Shown one piece after another: positions 12,501 to 25,200 of a stretch of 64,000 bases of DNA (position 1 is its first letter; every line of letters begins with the position of its first letter). The notes beneath the pieces are model-generated. The model was not told the origin of the DNA. It ran no database searches and saw nothing but the letters and a program-made list of their open reading frames with translations. Source of the stretch: Marsupella aquatica (lineage: Eukaryota > Marchantiophyta); contig OZ316895.1 of the NCBI GenBank assembly GCA_973895155.1, positions 22,258,001 to 22,322,000 of the forward strand, in the 5' to 3' direction. A program made the position numbers and the translations under genes.

Positions 12501-13970
12501 GTAGGTCAGGACTCCAACTCAATTGAAATGCCCACTTCTGTACCGTTGCGTGCACCTAGGGGCCCATGTGTCTCCATAGGTGAGATGTACATGTCTCCAC
12601 GAAGGGAGTACCATCATAGGAGTAACATTGCCAGACTGCTGTCAGGACGTCCAATGTACTGCTTGGAAAGCTTTCCAGCTCCAAGGGTCCAAATATTAAC
12701 TCTATGCAAGGGTATACCTGATGGTGGGGCAACGTTGTTTGTCTTGCATAGAAGACTGTATGCCACCTTGAAAGTTTTCCTGGGCCGGAGAGAAAGTGTC
12801 ACAGAATTGTTGTCAGGGAGACATGACCTGATTCCTGGCCAACACTACTTCCACAAAGACTGAAATTTGTTGTTGAGGATTGGCATGTAACTCAAGAGTA
12901 CTGACTAAGTTCCCAATCATCTTCCAGTAGGTAGGGGCGCAGGATGCTAGTCAGACAGTTTTTTAATGAGGATGTTAAGATGCCAAATTGTTGCCACTGA
13001 GCAGTGGCTGTGGACATTAACTGCCCTATATATTGGAGGTCTTAGATAGATCTCATCGTTCTAATCCTCTCATTTTTAATGGCACACTTTACATTACTGT
13101 ACATTTGATGGAGCACATCGGCTCTCACATCCGCTGTCCGCTGTCCACCCGGGTACTGCTGTTAATATCTTTGGAAGTCCATCATACTGTCCAGGGAACC
13201 TTACAACATGAGTTCAAAAAGAGCCAACCTGCATTTAATAATACCAATCTCGCTCCCAAATCTATCATTGTGCATGGTGGCTATCAGGAGCTCAATTATG
13301 GTAACTACTAAGGACTTCCCAAGAGTAACTTAGCCCTTGGACTCTAGAGATGAATAACATAAGCACAAATATTGAGACATGTGAAGTGCTCATTGTGTGG
13401 AATCATTTGTGCATTGTTGCACATCTTATTTATAAAAATGCCAAGCTAGAGTTCAGGTATAGGTTTCTAGTGAACTCAAGCCTCTAGATGGTAACTCTAC
13501 GGCCAACCATGCAAATGGAAAGACTCATGCATATGATATATGTCAAATGATGATCATGCATGCTTTTTGTCATAGTTTCAATTAACATTCAAAGAACGGG
13601 GTTCAGGCTGTCTGCATAATTGGGAAAAAGTTTACCAAAAGTTGAGAAATCATTCATGTACTATTTGCTCATTTACCTTGGGGAGTGGTTTCCCAAAAAG
13701 TGTGAGGAATCATGGTGAACTGTTGCTCACATGTGTAAGTGCATGCATTGGGAAGTAATTCACCAAATAGGGACTGGCTTTTGCTCTCTCAATCTGTTCA
13801 CAAACCTTTACTGTTTATGCAAGGGACCATATAATTATTAAATAGGAACAATGCAAACTCAAGTGGATTCAAGCCAATTGTGGGGAACCGAACCGATGCC
13901 TTCATTTATATTTTTATAATTTTAATTTATTTCGTGTGAACCCCACGGATGGGGGAGACAAGCATGCCAC
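9560..13970. other. Repeat-rich intergenic region, no gene seen
   Basis: Mixed sequence: a G-rich GGGTGA run at 9950-9970, diverged duplications around 10,300-10,500, an AT-rich stretch at 11,280-12,200 made largely of CTCACC/GACATCTT-type phrases, and ordinary low-complexity DNA to 13,970. Open frames at 12,349-12,863 overlap on opposite strands and show no recognisable motif. I see no supported gene. Confidence 0.5.
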
Positions 13971-13979
13971 AGGCAGGCA

Positions 13980-15700
13980 TCAGTCAAAAGGCAGAAAGGG
14001 GGAGTGGTATGGGTTAGGGGAAAGAATTAGCCACTGAAACCTTGCCCCAGAACCGCTAGTACATAATTCGCTTCCAAAGGCCCACCAAAAGGGATCACGT
14101 ACACTATTAGGAACAAATTCACTCAAAGAAAAACCAATCAAACTAGTGTGATCATTGTAGCCAGATCCTAGATCACGATACCTAAGGTACACCAGAAGCT
14201 ATTCTCTATTTGATTCTAATTGCCTAACACCGCTACAGATGACCACCACTTGTTCAGCTTCCAATAATTCAATGGCACAGACCAAACCTAGGTGTTTTTG
14301 ACTGGAATCAAAAACCGCTATTACAGCCTTCATGTGATCTAAAGTCTCAAATAATATCACAATCAGATCAAATACTCTTTCCTAGTTTAGTCAAAGGTCT
14401 GTGCGTTACGGGCAAGACAAATGCTCCAAAGAATCTGATAGATTAAGTAAATTCACAAAGTAGTCAGTGGGTTCCTCCTTCTAGCAGACAACAGTATGTC
14501 AATCAAGCCCATGTCACGACCAACAATTAGTCCATTCAGACAACTCATAGCTTCTCTCTAGCACCTCTAGGAGCATCTCCACCCGTTTGGGAACTCGTGG
14601 CCCCTATCGCAAAAATTTGCTTCGTGTTTATTCAGGTCTGAAGGATACTGGCCCGAGCCCCTACTTGCTAATCCCCACTAGCACCCCGCAAAATTTGCAC
14701 AAAAATGTTTGCCGAGTGCGGGAAACTCTTCAAGCAGGAACTCAAGCTTGAGCCAGATTGCGTTCAGTGCATGTACACATTCAATCCATAGATCCTTCGG
14801 GGAGTCAAAATGGGGGCACATTCTCTGACCACCAACGTGTATGAATCTGGCGGTCAGGGTCTGCAACTTTCGGTGGGCCGCCATCAGTTTAGGGGTTGCA
14901 GCTTGGTGCCGGTGGGACATCCTGCCCGCATATGTGAAATTGTCATATGCCTAAATGGAGGTTATGGGGGTATTTGCTGGAGATGTTCTAAGCATGTTTG
15001 CATTGGAATTGAGAAGATATGTGGAATGGTTTCCAATACTCCTGAACATAGAACACAATAATCATCTGATTTGTCAATTCTAAGTGCCTGCAATCCCATA
15101 AATAGTCCCTGACCAAGAGTTCTCCAGAGGGTCTCCAGATGAAAGTCTTGGCCCTAGAGGCTAAATCAGAGATCCATACTCCATTCGACCTCATAAGAAT
15201 GACGTCCATATCCTGTTTCAGAGTCTACAAAAGTTGGAACCTTTGGAACATAGCATCTTATAAATCCGATGGTTACGCAAACCAAAGCGTTTGGGTTGTG
15301 AGTCCATGTCAAGCCATCGCCAGTGCCTTGTTGAGGAGTCCACATTATCCTCTCTATAGCCGACCAGATATGTGAATTACTGCAAAAAAAAATCAAGGCA
15401 ATGAATTTGGTTTCTCAATTCCAGGCCACGCATGCGCTACATCCTCTCAGTCAAACACATCCATTCATCATCATTCTGTTGTGGACCCAAAGTCACCCAC
15501 CTTCCTTATGCCTAAATGGCCGCAGACTACCACAACTATGGCCCTCATGCAATTAATCATTTGTAAGGTCATAAAAACCAGTCAAGCAGGGTAAAAGATC
15601 TTCAATTCCCCAGTGCCGTGGGATGGTACCAAAACCTGGACAAAAGATAAGGTTGTCTCTAGCCTGCTCCCATGCACTCCAGATCGGTCTAGTGAGTAGA
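13980..15700 (-). mobile_element. Decayed LINE-like retroelement fragment
   Basis: On the minus strand, broken coding sequence can be followed from 15,700 down to 13,980 with frameshifts and stops. It includes RPIWSAWEQARDNLIF near 15,650; then KTFIWRPSGELLVRDYLW near 15,110-15,160, followed by ELTNQ, resembling the zinc-binding tail of plant LINE reverse transcriptases (F-W-R, then L-x-R). Near 14,450 comes ILWSICLARNAQTFD, like the W-x-x-W-x-x-RN segment after that domain. Downstream frames (ETLDHMKAVI, LGLVCAIELLEAEQVVVI) continue the reading. The fragment is split by the MITE-like insertion at 14,570-14,989. Family call is by motif memory only. Confidence 0.45.
14570..14989. mobile_element. 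MITE-like element with terminal inverted repeats
   Basis: About 420 bp bounded by GGAGCATCTCCA on the left and TGGAGATGTTCT on the right, imperfect inverted repeats of 12 bp. Termini of this GAGCATCTCCA type are common on non-autonomous plant DNA transposons. No transposase is encoded. A target-site duplication is not clear (TAG left, TAA right). It interrupts the LINE-like fragment, so it inserted later. Confidence 0.5.
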
Positions 15701-15797
15701 TATTTAGTGAGTAAGGAAATTCTGGATATCAAGTAATTAACTGATGCCTTTTTATTTGGATGACTTAATGTCTAGAATTTCCTTACTCACCGGAAGA
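15700..15797. repeat. Inverted repeat hairpin
   Basis: TGAGTAAGGAAATTCT at about 15,708 is mirrored by AGAATTTCCTTACTCA at about 15,774, one base different in spacing, with about 50 bp between. Could be a tiny inverted-repeat element or the palindromic end of one. It flanks the LINE-like fragment. Confidence 0.6.
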
Positions 15798-16549
15798 TAG
15801 CCACATTCCAGTAGGACACTGCTAATGTCCCCCACTATAGAAACCTCCATGGAACTCTTTCCGCAACTTTTGCTGAGTTGCCCATTTCACAATGTCAAAA
15901 CCAAATATAAGATCAAGTGTTACCATTCCCCAAAAGTGAAATCTAGATGGATTGCTTCCTTCTCAATGCTCTCAATTTGTGAAACAAGAACTTACTTGGG
16001 TTTGAAAAAATCCTTGAAAACAGATTTTATGGAATGGGCAATTTTAGAATTGTCGTAATAACCTTCCTTCATCTACTCATTTGGTTACCCTTCTACCCAA
16101 ATTGTTGCCTGGAGGCCCCAACATACTGCTCAATTGCCCAAAAGGTTGCCCAAGAAAAAACACCTCCTTGTCGCCCGTGGAAGGTAAAAGACAAAAACTT
16201 CTCACAAATGTAAATGGATTGTAAATCTCTTATGGTCTCAAAATTAATGTGAAAATTCAATCTGATTCGAACATAATTGGCTAGTAAAATAAAAGAACTA
16301 TATTAAACACTTTCTCTTTTTCTTACATGAGCCCGTGTCATGCGGGGATAAAAGCTGATATGTCTCTAAAAACTGAATATTCTGTTCACTTTTCACTGTT
16401 TATTATGTTTTTTCTTTTTCTTTTACTTTCCATTTCCACTGATTCAAGTGATCTAAGCGTGATTCAAGCGTCTCAAAGAGACAAAATGCCTCACCTGCAT
16501 AAAGACGCCAGTGTAGGTAGGAATATATCTGCTGATGTAATTAATAGGT

Positions 16550-18425
16550 TGAAGCATGCGATTTCCATGAACCGAAAGTATCATTGACATAGACATCAGC
16601 CAAGCCTGCAAGCTGTACTTCTCGCTGCCAGGAACAAACCAGTTACAGAAATTGACAATATACACGACAAGAAGTACAAGTTTGAAACCCCAAATGTTTG
16701 TATCTATATTTAGGTAGTACCAAAATTGTGTTCCTCTTATGGAAAACCTTTAGTTATGGGTATGATCATTCATTGTGGACAACAAAAAGATGGTCGACCT
16801 GTTAGTAAGATGTATCTTATGTAGCAGTGAATCTCCTCTAGCAAAGTTCAGGGTTGGATTTGTAAGGAGATTTTGAAATTCAACTTTGAAATTGGCGCTT
16901 GATGACACACAATTCTATTGAAATTAGCAGTAGTAAGTTACCGCAAACGACCTGGTGTTGGGAAGTAGATACCACCAATTTTCCTTGCCCTGAGGCCCGC
17001 CCTGAGGTCATGGATGAGCCAGTTGATGGATGTATATTAAATCAGTAATACCCTCCTTCCGTGCACTTGCAATTGGGAATAACGAATTTTATGCACAGGT
17101 GAGTTTTCTTTGAAGGTATGCCACAACCACATCGATTGACCAAGTCGCCATTATATCATTGATGTTGATAGCCTTGGCCTTTTTGTCAAATGGCTGTCCG
17201 ATGTGAGTCATGATGATTGGCCTACACAAAAGCCACAAGTAGCGGATCTCAATATCAATATCGTGATTATGACATGTTGGTAGTCAGACGTTTCAATTGA
17301 ACTCGCGCTTCTCCATATGATCAGATATTTGATTCAAGAAGACAGTCTACAATTAGTACCAAGATTGAAGTCCTCCAGCAAGTGGCAAATGTTCCATAGC
17401 TCACACTTATTGGATTCTCATTGAGAAAGCCTTCATATTGGAGATTAACTGATCTTGAAATCCAATAAGAAGTAGAGTTCAGAACTTGCCCCTTGAATCC
17501 CGATCTAGACTAAGACGGGTAGAGAATGCAATCTAAAGAGGACTTTGTTCTTGTATGAGGGGCAATCCAATTCCAAGACAACGTTGACTAGACTTGCACG
17601 GGCCTTGAGATTCATTTTGAAGACCAGTCCAACTAGTAGCTAGATCGACTAGATGGCGCTTTTCATCCACAAATGGAAAACTGCATTCACCAATGTCCAG
17701 CCTCGTGTCCAGCTCTTCTCTCATTTTACCAACAGCCGTTTGGAATGTTACGGAGAAACCGTAGACTCAAACATATTTCCGAATGATTCATGTACATGTC
17801 CACAGCTGAAGGATTGGACAACTTACCGGCCACGGACTGCGTTCAACAATCTTGTACATGGTCACGAGAGTCACATCAGTCTATGCGATACTGGTCCATT
17901 ATCTTCCCTGACGTCAAACAAAAAATTTAGACACATGAGCAGGATGCCAATACTAGACTAATCAAAATTTGTAAGCGAAAAGGTTTTCCACTTCCAAAAT
18001 TTTACACTAACTTCAATTCATGTAAATTGAGTCCTGCACGTACAGTGAATGCAAATACTTTAAGATCGTTAACATAAGCAGTCTCATTTCAAGCGCACAT
18101 GACCAACATTTTGTTTGAGTGGTCACTGCTAAAAAGCTTCATTACACAGATAGTTTTCAGCTGCGCAGTCCCACCATATACTTGAGAGGTGCAGACCAAA
18201 TTTTCAGGAAGTAATCTTTGAGCAAAATTTACCATATGCACACAGAAAAGCCATATTAATGGCATTGTGATCCACTTGGAGGAGCACAACCTTGTCTTGG
18301 AGATCAGAGAATTGGTAGCCGATCATCGATCATTTCGGCTATCAATCTTCCACGCTATTATATCCCACCTTTATCAGCATATGACCTCCGCCATTGTCCC
18401 CTGGAGGATACCGGGCCATCTAGAG
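16550..18425 (-). pseudogene. Phosphoglycerate-kinase-like pseudogene, copy B
   Basis: Read on the minus strand from an ATG at 18,419 (MARYPPGDNGGG). Exon remnants follow in PGK order: DLQDKVVLLQVDHN (18,255-18,300, R of R-V-D-x-N changed to Gln); GKIMDQYRIDVTLVTMYKI (about 17,840-17,900) after a GACGTCAG acceptor; PIIMTHIGQPFDKK (17,180-17,215, H-x-G-R-P changed to Q-P); SIDVVVAYLQRKL (17,105-17,145); INWLIHDLRAG and RKIGGIYFPNT (16,960-17,035); GLADVYVNDTFGSWKSHAST (16,550-16,610), the classic PGK LADVYVND-FG motif. An 8-bp deletion at about 18,306 and several stops break it. The inserted DLR segment and LFGGGD loop (copy A) indicate an atypical PGK subfamily, not the normal cytosolic or plastid enzyme. 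Confidence 0.78.
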
Positions 18426-18429
18426 TTCT

Positions 18430-21400
18430 TAGCCCCAACCCCTCCCGCCACGCTTACTGTCCCTTTCCCTCCTCTCTTTCTCTCTGTTGTAATTCCGAAA
18501 GAAAAACTCCAAATTCTTGCATCTAAGTTGTACTTCAATCTCCCAAATCCCTTCTCAAAGTTGCACCAGAAACTTCAAAATGCTACTCACACTTGCGGTT
18601 CTGCAAACTAAGTCCCAATAATCATCTCACTGTTGCACTGCAACGTACCTCCACTTATTCTCTTCTCCACTTATTCTCTTCTCCGGCATGTCTGAGCTTC
18701 CAGGGGATTTAAGTGGAGCTGTGTGACTTGATCTCACACTACTCGATAGAAGAAGGACATCCAACTCCTCTGTTAGCTCCAAACACCATTCTCATTTAGG
18801 ACTTTCTCTAACACATAAGAGAGCAACATTAGAGATACAAATGTGGACGTTGCAATATGTTGAACAAACGTGCATACAGAATTGCTCCCTCAGGTAGGCA
18901 GGCGCTGTAACACATGAGTTGCAGGACCAAGTGACGTAGTGATCGAGGAGACACTTACAGCTGCTGCTCCTGTGTCCCATTTCTTACTGCATGTGAGCCT
19001 TCAGTTCCTTCTTATAATAATGGTGGAGGTGGCAGTTCTCAATTATCACAACAGATGCAGGACGCAATTCTGCGTGTGGGCCTGTCTACTTGGCATGCCC
19101 AACAATTGAGCCCAGAGTCATTGTAAGGAGGGAGACAGGGGATATATTGGGAGGGCTGCCGGTGATGGGATCAATAGACAAGTCAGGCCGACGTAGGTTC
19201 GGTGGGGCAGGCAAAGGAAGTTCCCATGAATCCATCGTCTTCCTTGCTCTTCTTCTTCGTATTCTATCATGACAGGACTGCCAATGGACTTCGGACTTTG
19301 GCATAACCACTCTTGAACGTCTGTTGATCTGGCCCTTACTCCACTCCCAACAGGCATGTATCGACAAGGCAAACGAAATTGAGATCACGTACGTGTACCT
19401 AGTACTGCTCTCTGTGTTGTGGCCTTTCCCTCCTTCCAGGCGTCGGGAATTCGCCATGCATGCTAGACAACAAGAATTGCTCTCCAGAATGTATCATGTT
19501 TTGCTATATGGCTCAAATGTCGCAATTGTTGTTTGATTCGAAGCGAGAGACTTCCAATGTGGAAGATATATTAAACTAGATTATAGTAAGACATAAATTT
19601 TTGTTTGGGACAAACTCAATACAAGTTCAAATAACCCCGGCTAGAAGCTTACGAGAAGCAAATTCTAATGTGACATAAGGGAGCTCTTGAGGTGACAACC
19701 CCAGTCACAGAGACAGCAACGGTCAGCACAAAATCACATGTAAACACGAAATTTTATGCATCGATGCCGTGGTTGAATGCATCTCTCTGACTGATCATCC
19801 TCCGCTGCTTATAAAGCCAGGCAAGTGCCTCATGCGATAGAGAATGCATCAACTAGACGATCACCGACGGTCCCAGCCTAAGGATTCTAGAACATGATCA
19901 AAACGAAGATCATATTAGTAAATTGCGAGAGAGTTGGGGTCTAGGCTTCTACACTATGACTCTAGGACTGAAGCTAGAGTTGGGGTATAAGGGTTCTAGA
20001 GTGAACAGAGTTGGGGTCTAGGGTAACCTAGTGTGACTCTATATAGGGCCTCAATAAACAGAAAAAACCATGGGATATTATGTATAATTTCAAAAATGAT
20101 GATCATGCAATGAAATGATTTTTGTGATCATTCGTGTTAATATTGAAATAATGTGCATTTTAATATTCAATGAATGTGCATGTAGGTTCCATATTCTCTT
20201 AACTTCCTCTCTTCGCAAAGTCCAGCCTCATTACAATGAGGGACTATATACACGGCCACTATATATCACACTGCCAAAAAGACAGGAACTCCAAACAAAC
20301 TGGGAGACATGGTCCCAAAGATAAAAGAACCCAATAAAATGGGGGAAGGGAAAGACCCGAAGGAGACCAATTCAAAGAGGCCCAACAAGTCAAGGAGTCA
20401 ACTCATAGCTAGCACACACAGAATTATGCAGGTCTTATAGGCCTGTTCAGCTTGAATGATCTCTACTTATGGTCAAAGATTGGGCACTTAGGCTAGGGGG
20501 CAGGATAGTTGTTACAAATAGAGATCTGGCCAGAGAAGTAGTGTGGATGGAGGAATTATTGTGGATCACTTTAACTCAAAAGAGGTATGGTAGTCTTTTT
20601 TAACAGGAAGTTGGAGTAACTAAGTAAATGAAATTCAATTGCACCAGTGGGGAACTTAAGGCTCTTCTTGGCTCACCTGTGAATCTCGTTGGGCCCAGGA
20701 GGGGGAGTAGTAAGTTAGCCCCAAAATCAATGTAGAGAAAGTAAAATTGGGGACCTTACCTCAACATTGAAAAGGTGTTCAGTTCTGGATCCAATTTGTG
20801 TGAGAATTGTGCAATAAACACCACTAAGAGTCGACTAAGAAAATTGGTTTGGGTTCCAACCTGTGTAGTGCCCTAATATGAGGGCAATTTCCCAAAATAA
20901 CAGCACCTAGTCTGGGCTTTTATATTGAGGAATGCTCTACGGTAGTGGGAGAGCCATTTTTCCCCTTGTTGCGGGGGAGCCAAGGTGATGACTGCCCCAC
21001 CCTGGGCACCTCGAGCTCCTTGTTACTACTGCTCTGTTCAAAGATATGTCTACAATCTGGAAAGATGGATAGCCATTAGATCTTTCCAACCATAAATTCA
21101 TGTTTGGTGAATGGCATCAATTTCAGTATTGTTTCCTCTTTTTATCAGTCACCTAAGGTAATTGAGAGTGAGATTTTGGCCTAGTAAGCGGGCCCCTAAC
21201 TTACAGTAAACTAGACGTTGTTGAATGGAAATGCCTGAACTAATCGTCGGCTACTAAATTAGGCCATTATTTCGCGGCGAAATAATCAGAAATAATGGCC
21301 CTGCACTAAATTAGGAGAAACACGTCGGATTGAATTGAAAAGCGAAAACTAATGTTTGGTAACTAAAACATAAAATTACATCCTAATCAGGAAGGAATGA

Positions 21401-22240
21401 GACGCTAATCAGACAAGTGGCCCTTACCAGACACTAAACTAGGAGAAGCACGCTGGATTCAATGGAAAGCCTAAACTACTCGTCCGGCTACTACAAACTA
21501 AATCACATGCTAATCCCGAAGGAAAGAGCCGTTAATGAGAACACCGATCCGATGTTAATCAAGAACTAATCAGCTGCTGACCAACTTTCTTGGGCGCTCA
21601 TTGGCGCAAGTACACGCGTCACGTGACAGACGATGTGAGATACACGCGTCGACGTGGTGGACGACCAAGGCACCTCGAATGGTGACGTCCCTCCTTCAAA
21701 GGTTCGTATCGTGCCAGCCGTCGATCTGAGCCGGTAGAGGAGAAATAACTCCAGTAAAGGGACACTTCAAAGGGAAAGAAGGGGAAGAAACGAGACTGAG
21801 GACCCACGATCGATCGATCGTTTGATTGATGGACCGGCTGATTGATTGCACTCTACTGAAAGCTCTGGAATCTGATTTTGATTGAGCTGATGAACGTGAA
21901 CAGTGGGTGGAGGTAGTTGGGAAGAACCCGATGTGCTGTCGGAATTCAATCCTATTGCCTGTTTTGTATTTAGGACCTAGTGATTGCTCGTGCTGACTCG
22001 CACAGCAGAATTGGATTCATTCTGTTAGCTCCTTCCACATTGCAGTTGCATCAATCTGTTCGTAGGGTCGGAGAGTTGTGTTGGGTCTTCAGTGTTTGAG
22101 CGAGATTCCAATTGCATCAGTCCTGTTTGTCGTAGAGCAGTAAGAGAGCGTGGTTGGGTCCTGAGTTTTGAACTACATTTCGTGCATCAAAGATCTGATC
22201 ACATTATTATTATACATTGAACCGGAAATCATTTTTCCAT
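18430..22240. repeat. Segmental duplication copy B, non-coding part
   Basis: Partner of 1.1-4.8 kb (block matches listed there). It lies between the PGK-like relic on the minus strand and the stress-protein gene on the plus strand, so it includes their divergent upstream regions. 20,460-21,060 is repeat-like DNA shared with about 3000-3690. The leader at 22,040-22,180 has a diverged two-copy repeat beginning TTGCATCA. No coding region supported. Confidence 0.7.
21262..21545. repeat. Palindrome followed by two-copy tandem repeat
   Basis: GGCCATTATTTC and GAAATAATGGCC form an inverted repeat at about 21,262-21,300. Two diverged units of about 115-120 bp follow (each with AGGAGAA-CACG-TGGATT and CTAATC--GAAGGAA), and part of a third precedes it at about 21,215. 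Absent from the matching place in copy A, so probably a post-duplication insertion. Confidence 0.5.
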
Positions 22241-22266
22241 AGTGGAAGACAGACAAAGGAAAGAAA

Positions 22267-25200
22267 ATGGGGACAGATGGGAAGAGAAGGGTGATGATAG
22301 CGGTAGACGACAGCGAGGTCTCGTCCTATGCTTTCACATGGGGAATTCGGAACCTCATACGTACAGACGACCATGTAGTTGTCATGACTGCAGCTCCCTT
22401 CGCTGGAGTGGACTACCCTTCAGTTGATATTGCCACAGGTCAAGTTCGGTCTCGCAATTCAATTGTTCTGGTTGTCCTCCTTCTGCGGTCTTTTTTGTAT
22501 TCTCCAACTGTATCCCTCATGTACCTGTGCTCAGAGCTTGATCCACCCTCTCTCATTGAGTATTTCTGCTTGCCACCTTGTCAAGGAACACGCGGGAGAG
22601 GAGTGAGCTCTGAGCTCTGCATGGTGTATCATGATGTTTTATGTGATTGGTTGGCCTCGTTTACGTGAAAGGAAACGATGGAATGTGCTTGCATAGCAGA
22701 CTGAGAGAGGACGTGAAAAATTTCGTGAACTTTGGGAGTATTGATGGCAGGAACAGAGTATGGGGGCAAAGGACTTCGGATGTCTGACATTTTGGCCGCT
22801 GGTACAGAGTATGGAGTGCCGATAGTCCCTACAGACGAAGAGGCAGAAGCTGCCAACGCTGGAGTCACCAGCAATTCGAAGAACCTTGTCAACAAGTACC
22901 TTCAGCTCTTACTGCAGTCCAATGTACTTTCTCTCTGTCTCTCTCGTTGTCCCTTTCCAATGTATACGCTCGTCTACTGTCCTGGGGTCCTGGTTCAGTA
23001 AAGATTTACCCACCGTCCCGTTCACTTCGTATTCAAGAGGACATCCCAATGATACTCGTTTGTCTGGTTCAATTACAGCTCCCAAGGGTTGTGATGGACT
23101 GGTAATGACACTCGAATCTCATTGTCCCCTGGGAAGTGGATCTTGTTGAGAAATCGATTCATGCGCTAACTCTGTATTGTGATGTTTATTCTGATGCTTT
23201 CGTTCACATCGAGGAACCGAAGGTCCAGGAGCGCCTAAGAACTCCAAATCTCTTTGGGCTCTTATCCTTTCTATACACTCCATCACGATTCGCAGTACGG
23301 CTGTAACCCATAACATCGATTTTAACTGACAATACCACAATAAGACACATTTGTTTACCTTCCGCTAGCATAGACTGCGATCTACCCGTCAATGAAGAGC
23401 TTCTGCAAAACGCTCGATCCATCGATCAGCCTTAGCTCAAGATTGCTTCAAAGACATGAAGTGGTTCTAACTTCCACCAGGAGGGGCATGATATACGATT
23501 CTTCCGTCTCTGGGGTTCATTGATCTCCAGAACTTTTCAATTCCGCTCTCTACATGCATTCAGAAAAGGTCGGAGGCTGTTTTATTGACCTACATCCGTG
23601 CATGGCCTCATAGAATCCTTCGATTAATTGAAGCTGTGCGTATGTCTTTACTGCAGATATCTTGTGAGGGAGAAGTGGTGAAGGGAGACGCTGGCAGCTG
23701 GATTGCAGATGAGGGTGAACGCCTCAAAGCAGATGTCATCGTCGTTGGCAGCAGTGCTTCTGGTGTCGTAAAGAGGTAGTCTCTGGGCCACTGGACTGTC
23801 AAAACGAATGAGTGCATTTCATTTGTTGGAGTCTTGAAACTAGGAATGCTCTGCGAGGGCTGAAAGGGCGAAGTAGAAGTGAGTAAGCCGCATGCTGAGT
23901 ATGGCTTCTTCCTTTCATGAACTGTGCCTTTAAGTTGCTTCTTCCTTTCATGAACTCCGACTGGAGTGGTGTCTTTAACAGTTGCAAGTTTAGGAATTTT
24001 TGAAGGTATTGTTCCTGATCAGAGTTATCTTTCTTTTGGTGAGGTTACGCGAGAAGTACGACACGCCTTCTTGAAGTAATCGCATTGCATATCCGACTGA
24101 GCAGGGCTTTGCTAGGCAGCATCAGTGACTATGTCTTGCACAACGCACCTTGCACAGTAGCCGTTGTTCGGCAGTCCGAAGAAGCTCTTTCGAAACATGA
24201 TCCCCTGGCTTCATCAGGTGGCCCTAGGAAAATCGTCATTGCGGTAGACGAATCAACAGAGGTGAATGAATGGTTTTAAATCTTTAAACTTTGGAATCTA
24301 GTGACTTTTTTTCCTTCTCTCGTTGCTGCCTTTCCTCCTCTCTGTTCCTCCTCCATCCTAGCAGGGTCGTTTAAGGTTGAATGCCGCTACAGCTGAGGAC
24401 AATAATAGTTGAACTTTGTTTCAAGACTCCTTAAGACTCTGTTAGGTCTCGCAGTTGTAGCTCTGTAATATTTGTTCATTTCGAAGGCTATGGGGTGGCG
24501 TACTTATTTCACTCTAGGGAAGAGCAGATAATCCCAGGTGTGTGAGAGAAGCGTGAATGGGATCTTACAGTCTTCTTTAGGTCTTTGGACTATTTCTGAG
24601 CAAGCTGCATGTTTCTATTGCATATATGACAGGCCATACATGCCTTTAAATGGGCTTTGAAGAATTTCTGCAGCCCTCAGGACCACGTGATCGTATATCA
24701 TGTTCACCATGCGTATGTTGCTCCCATCACTGGAGTGGGGACCGGTGAGAAAAGTGTTCTCTACCTGTTGCAGAGTAGAGTAGGCCTTGATACGCCCTGT
24801 AATTTGGGAGCTATCTCCGAGTTTTTCCACTCCTCCTACAAGCAAATGGGCCTGTATCACATATTTTATCATTACTTTGCCAAGAGAACACAGCCACCAC
24901 CTTTTCTGAAGTCTGCTCGTTGGTTATGCAGGAGATTTGGGCATCGAGGAAGTGTACACTCTTCCAGAAATAGCAGTCAAAGATGAGGTGGCATCTTTAA
25001 AAGATAGCCAGAAGGTCGTCGAGAAGTTCATGGAGTATGCTGAAGGTCAAACAGAGGTGACTCTTTAAATGACGTGAAAAACGATGATTCATTGTCCAAA
25101 TGACGTGAAAAACGATGATTCATTGTCCAAATGACGTGAATAATGATGAATCATTGTCCAGTCTCTTTTGATTTTATTGGATTTCACAATTAGGTTTGTG

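Noticed and set aside
16327-16587. 86-codon plus-strand frame with a signal-peptide-like hydrophobic run, a candidate secreted peptide
   Set aside because: It is antisense to the PGK-like relic (GLADVYVND exon remnant on the minus strand), and its second half is explained by that.
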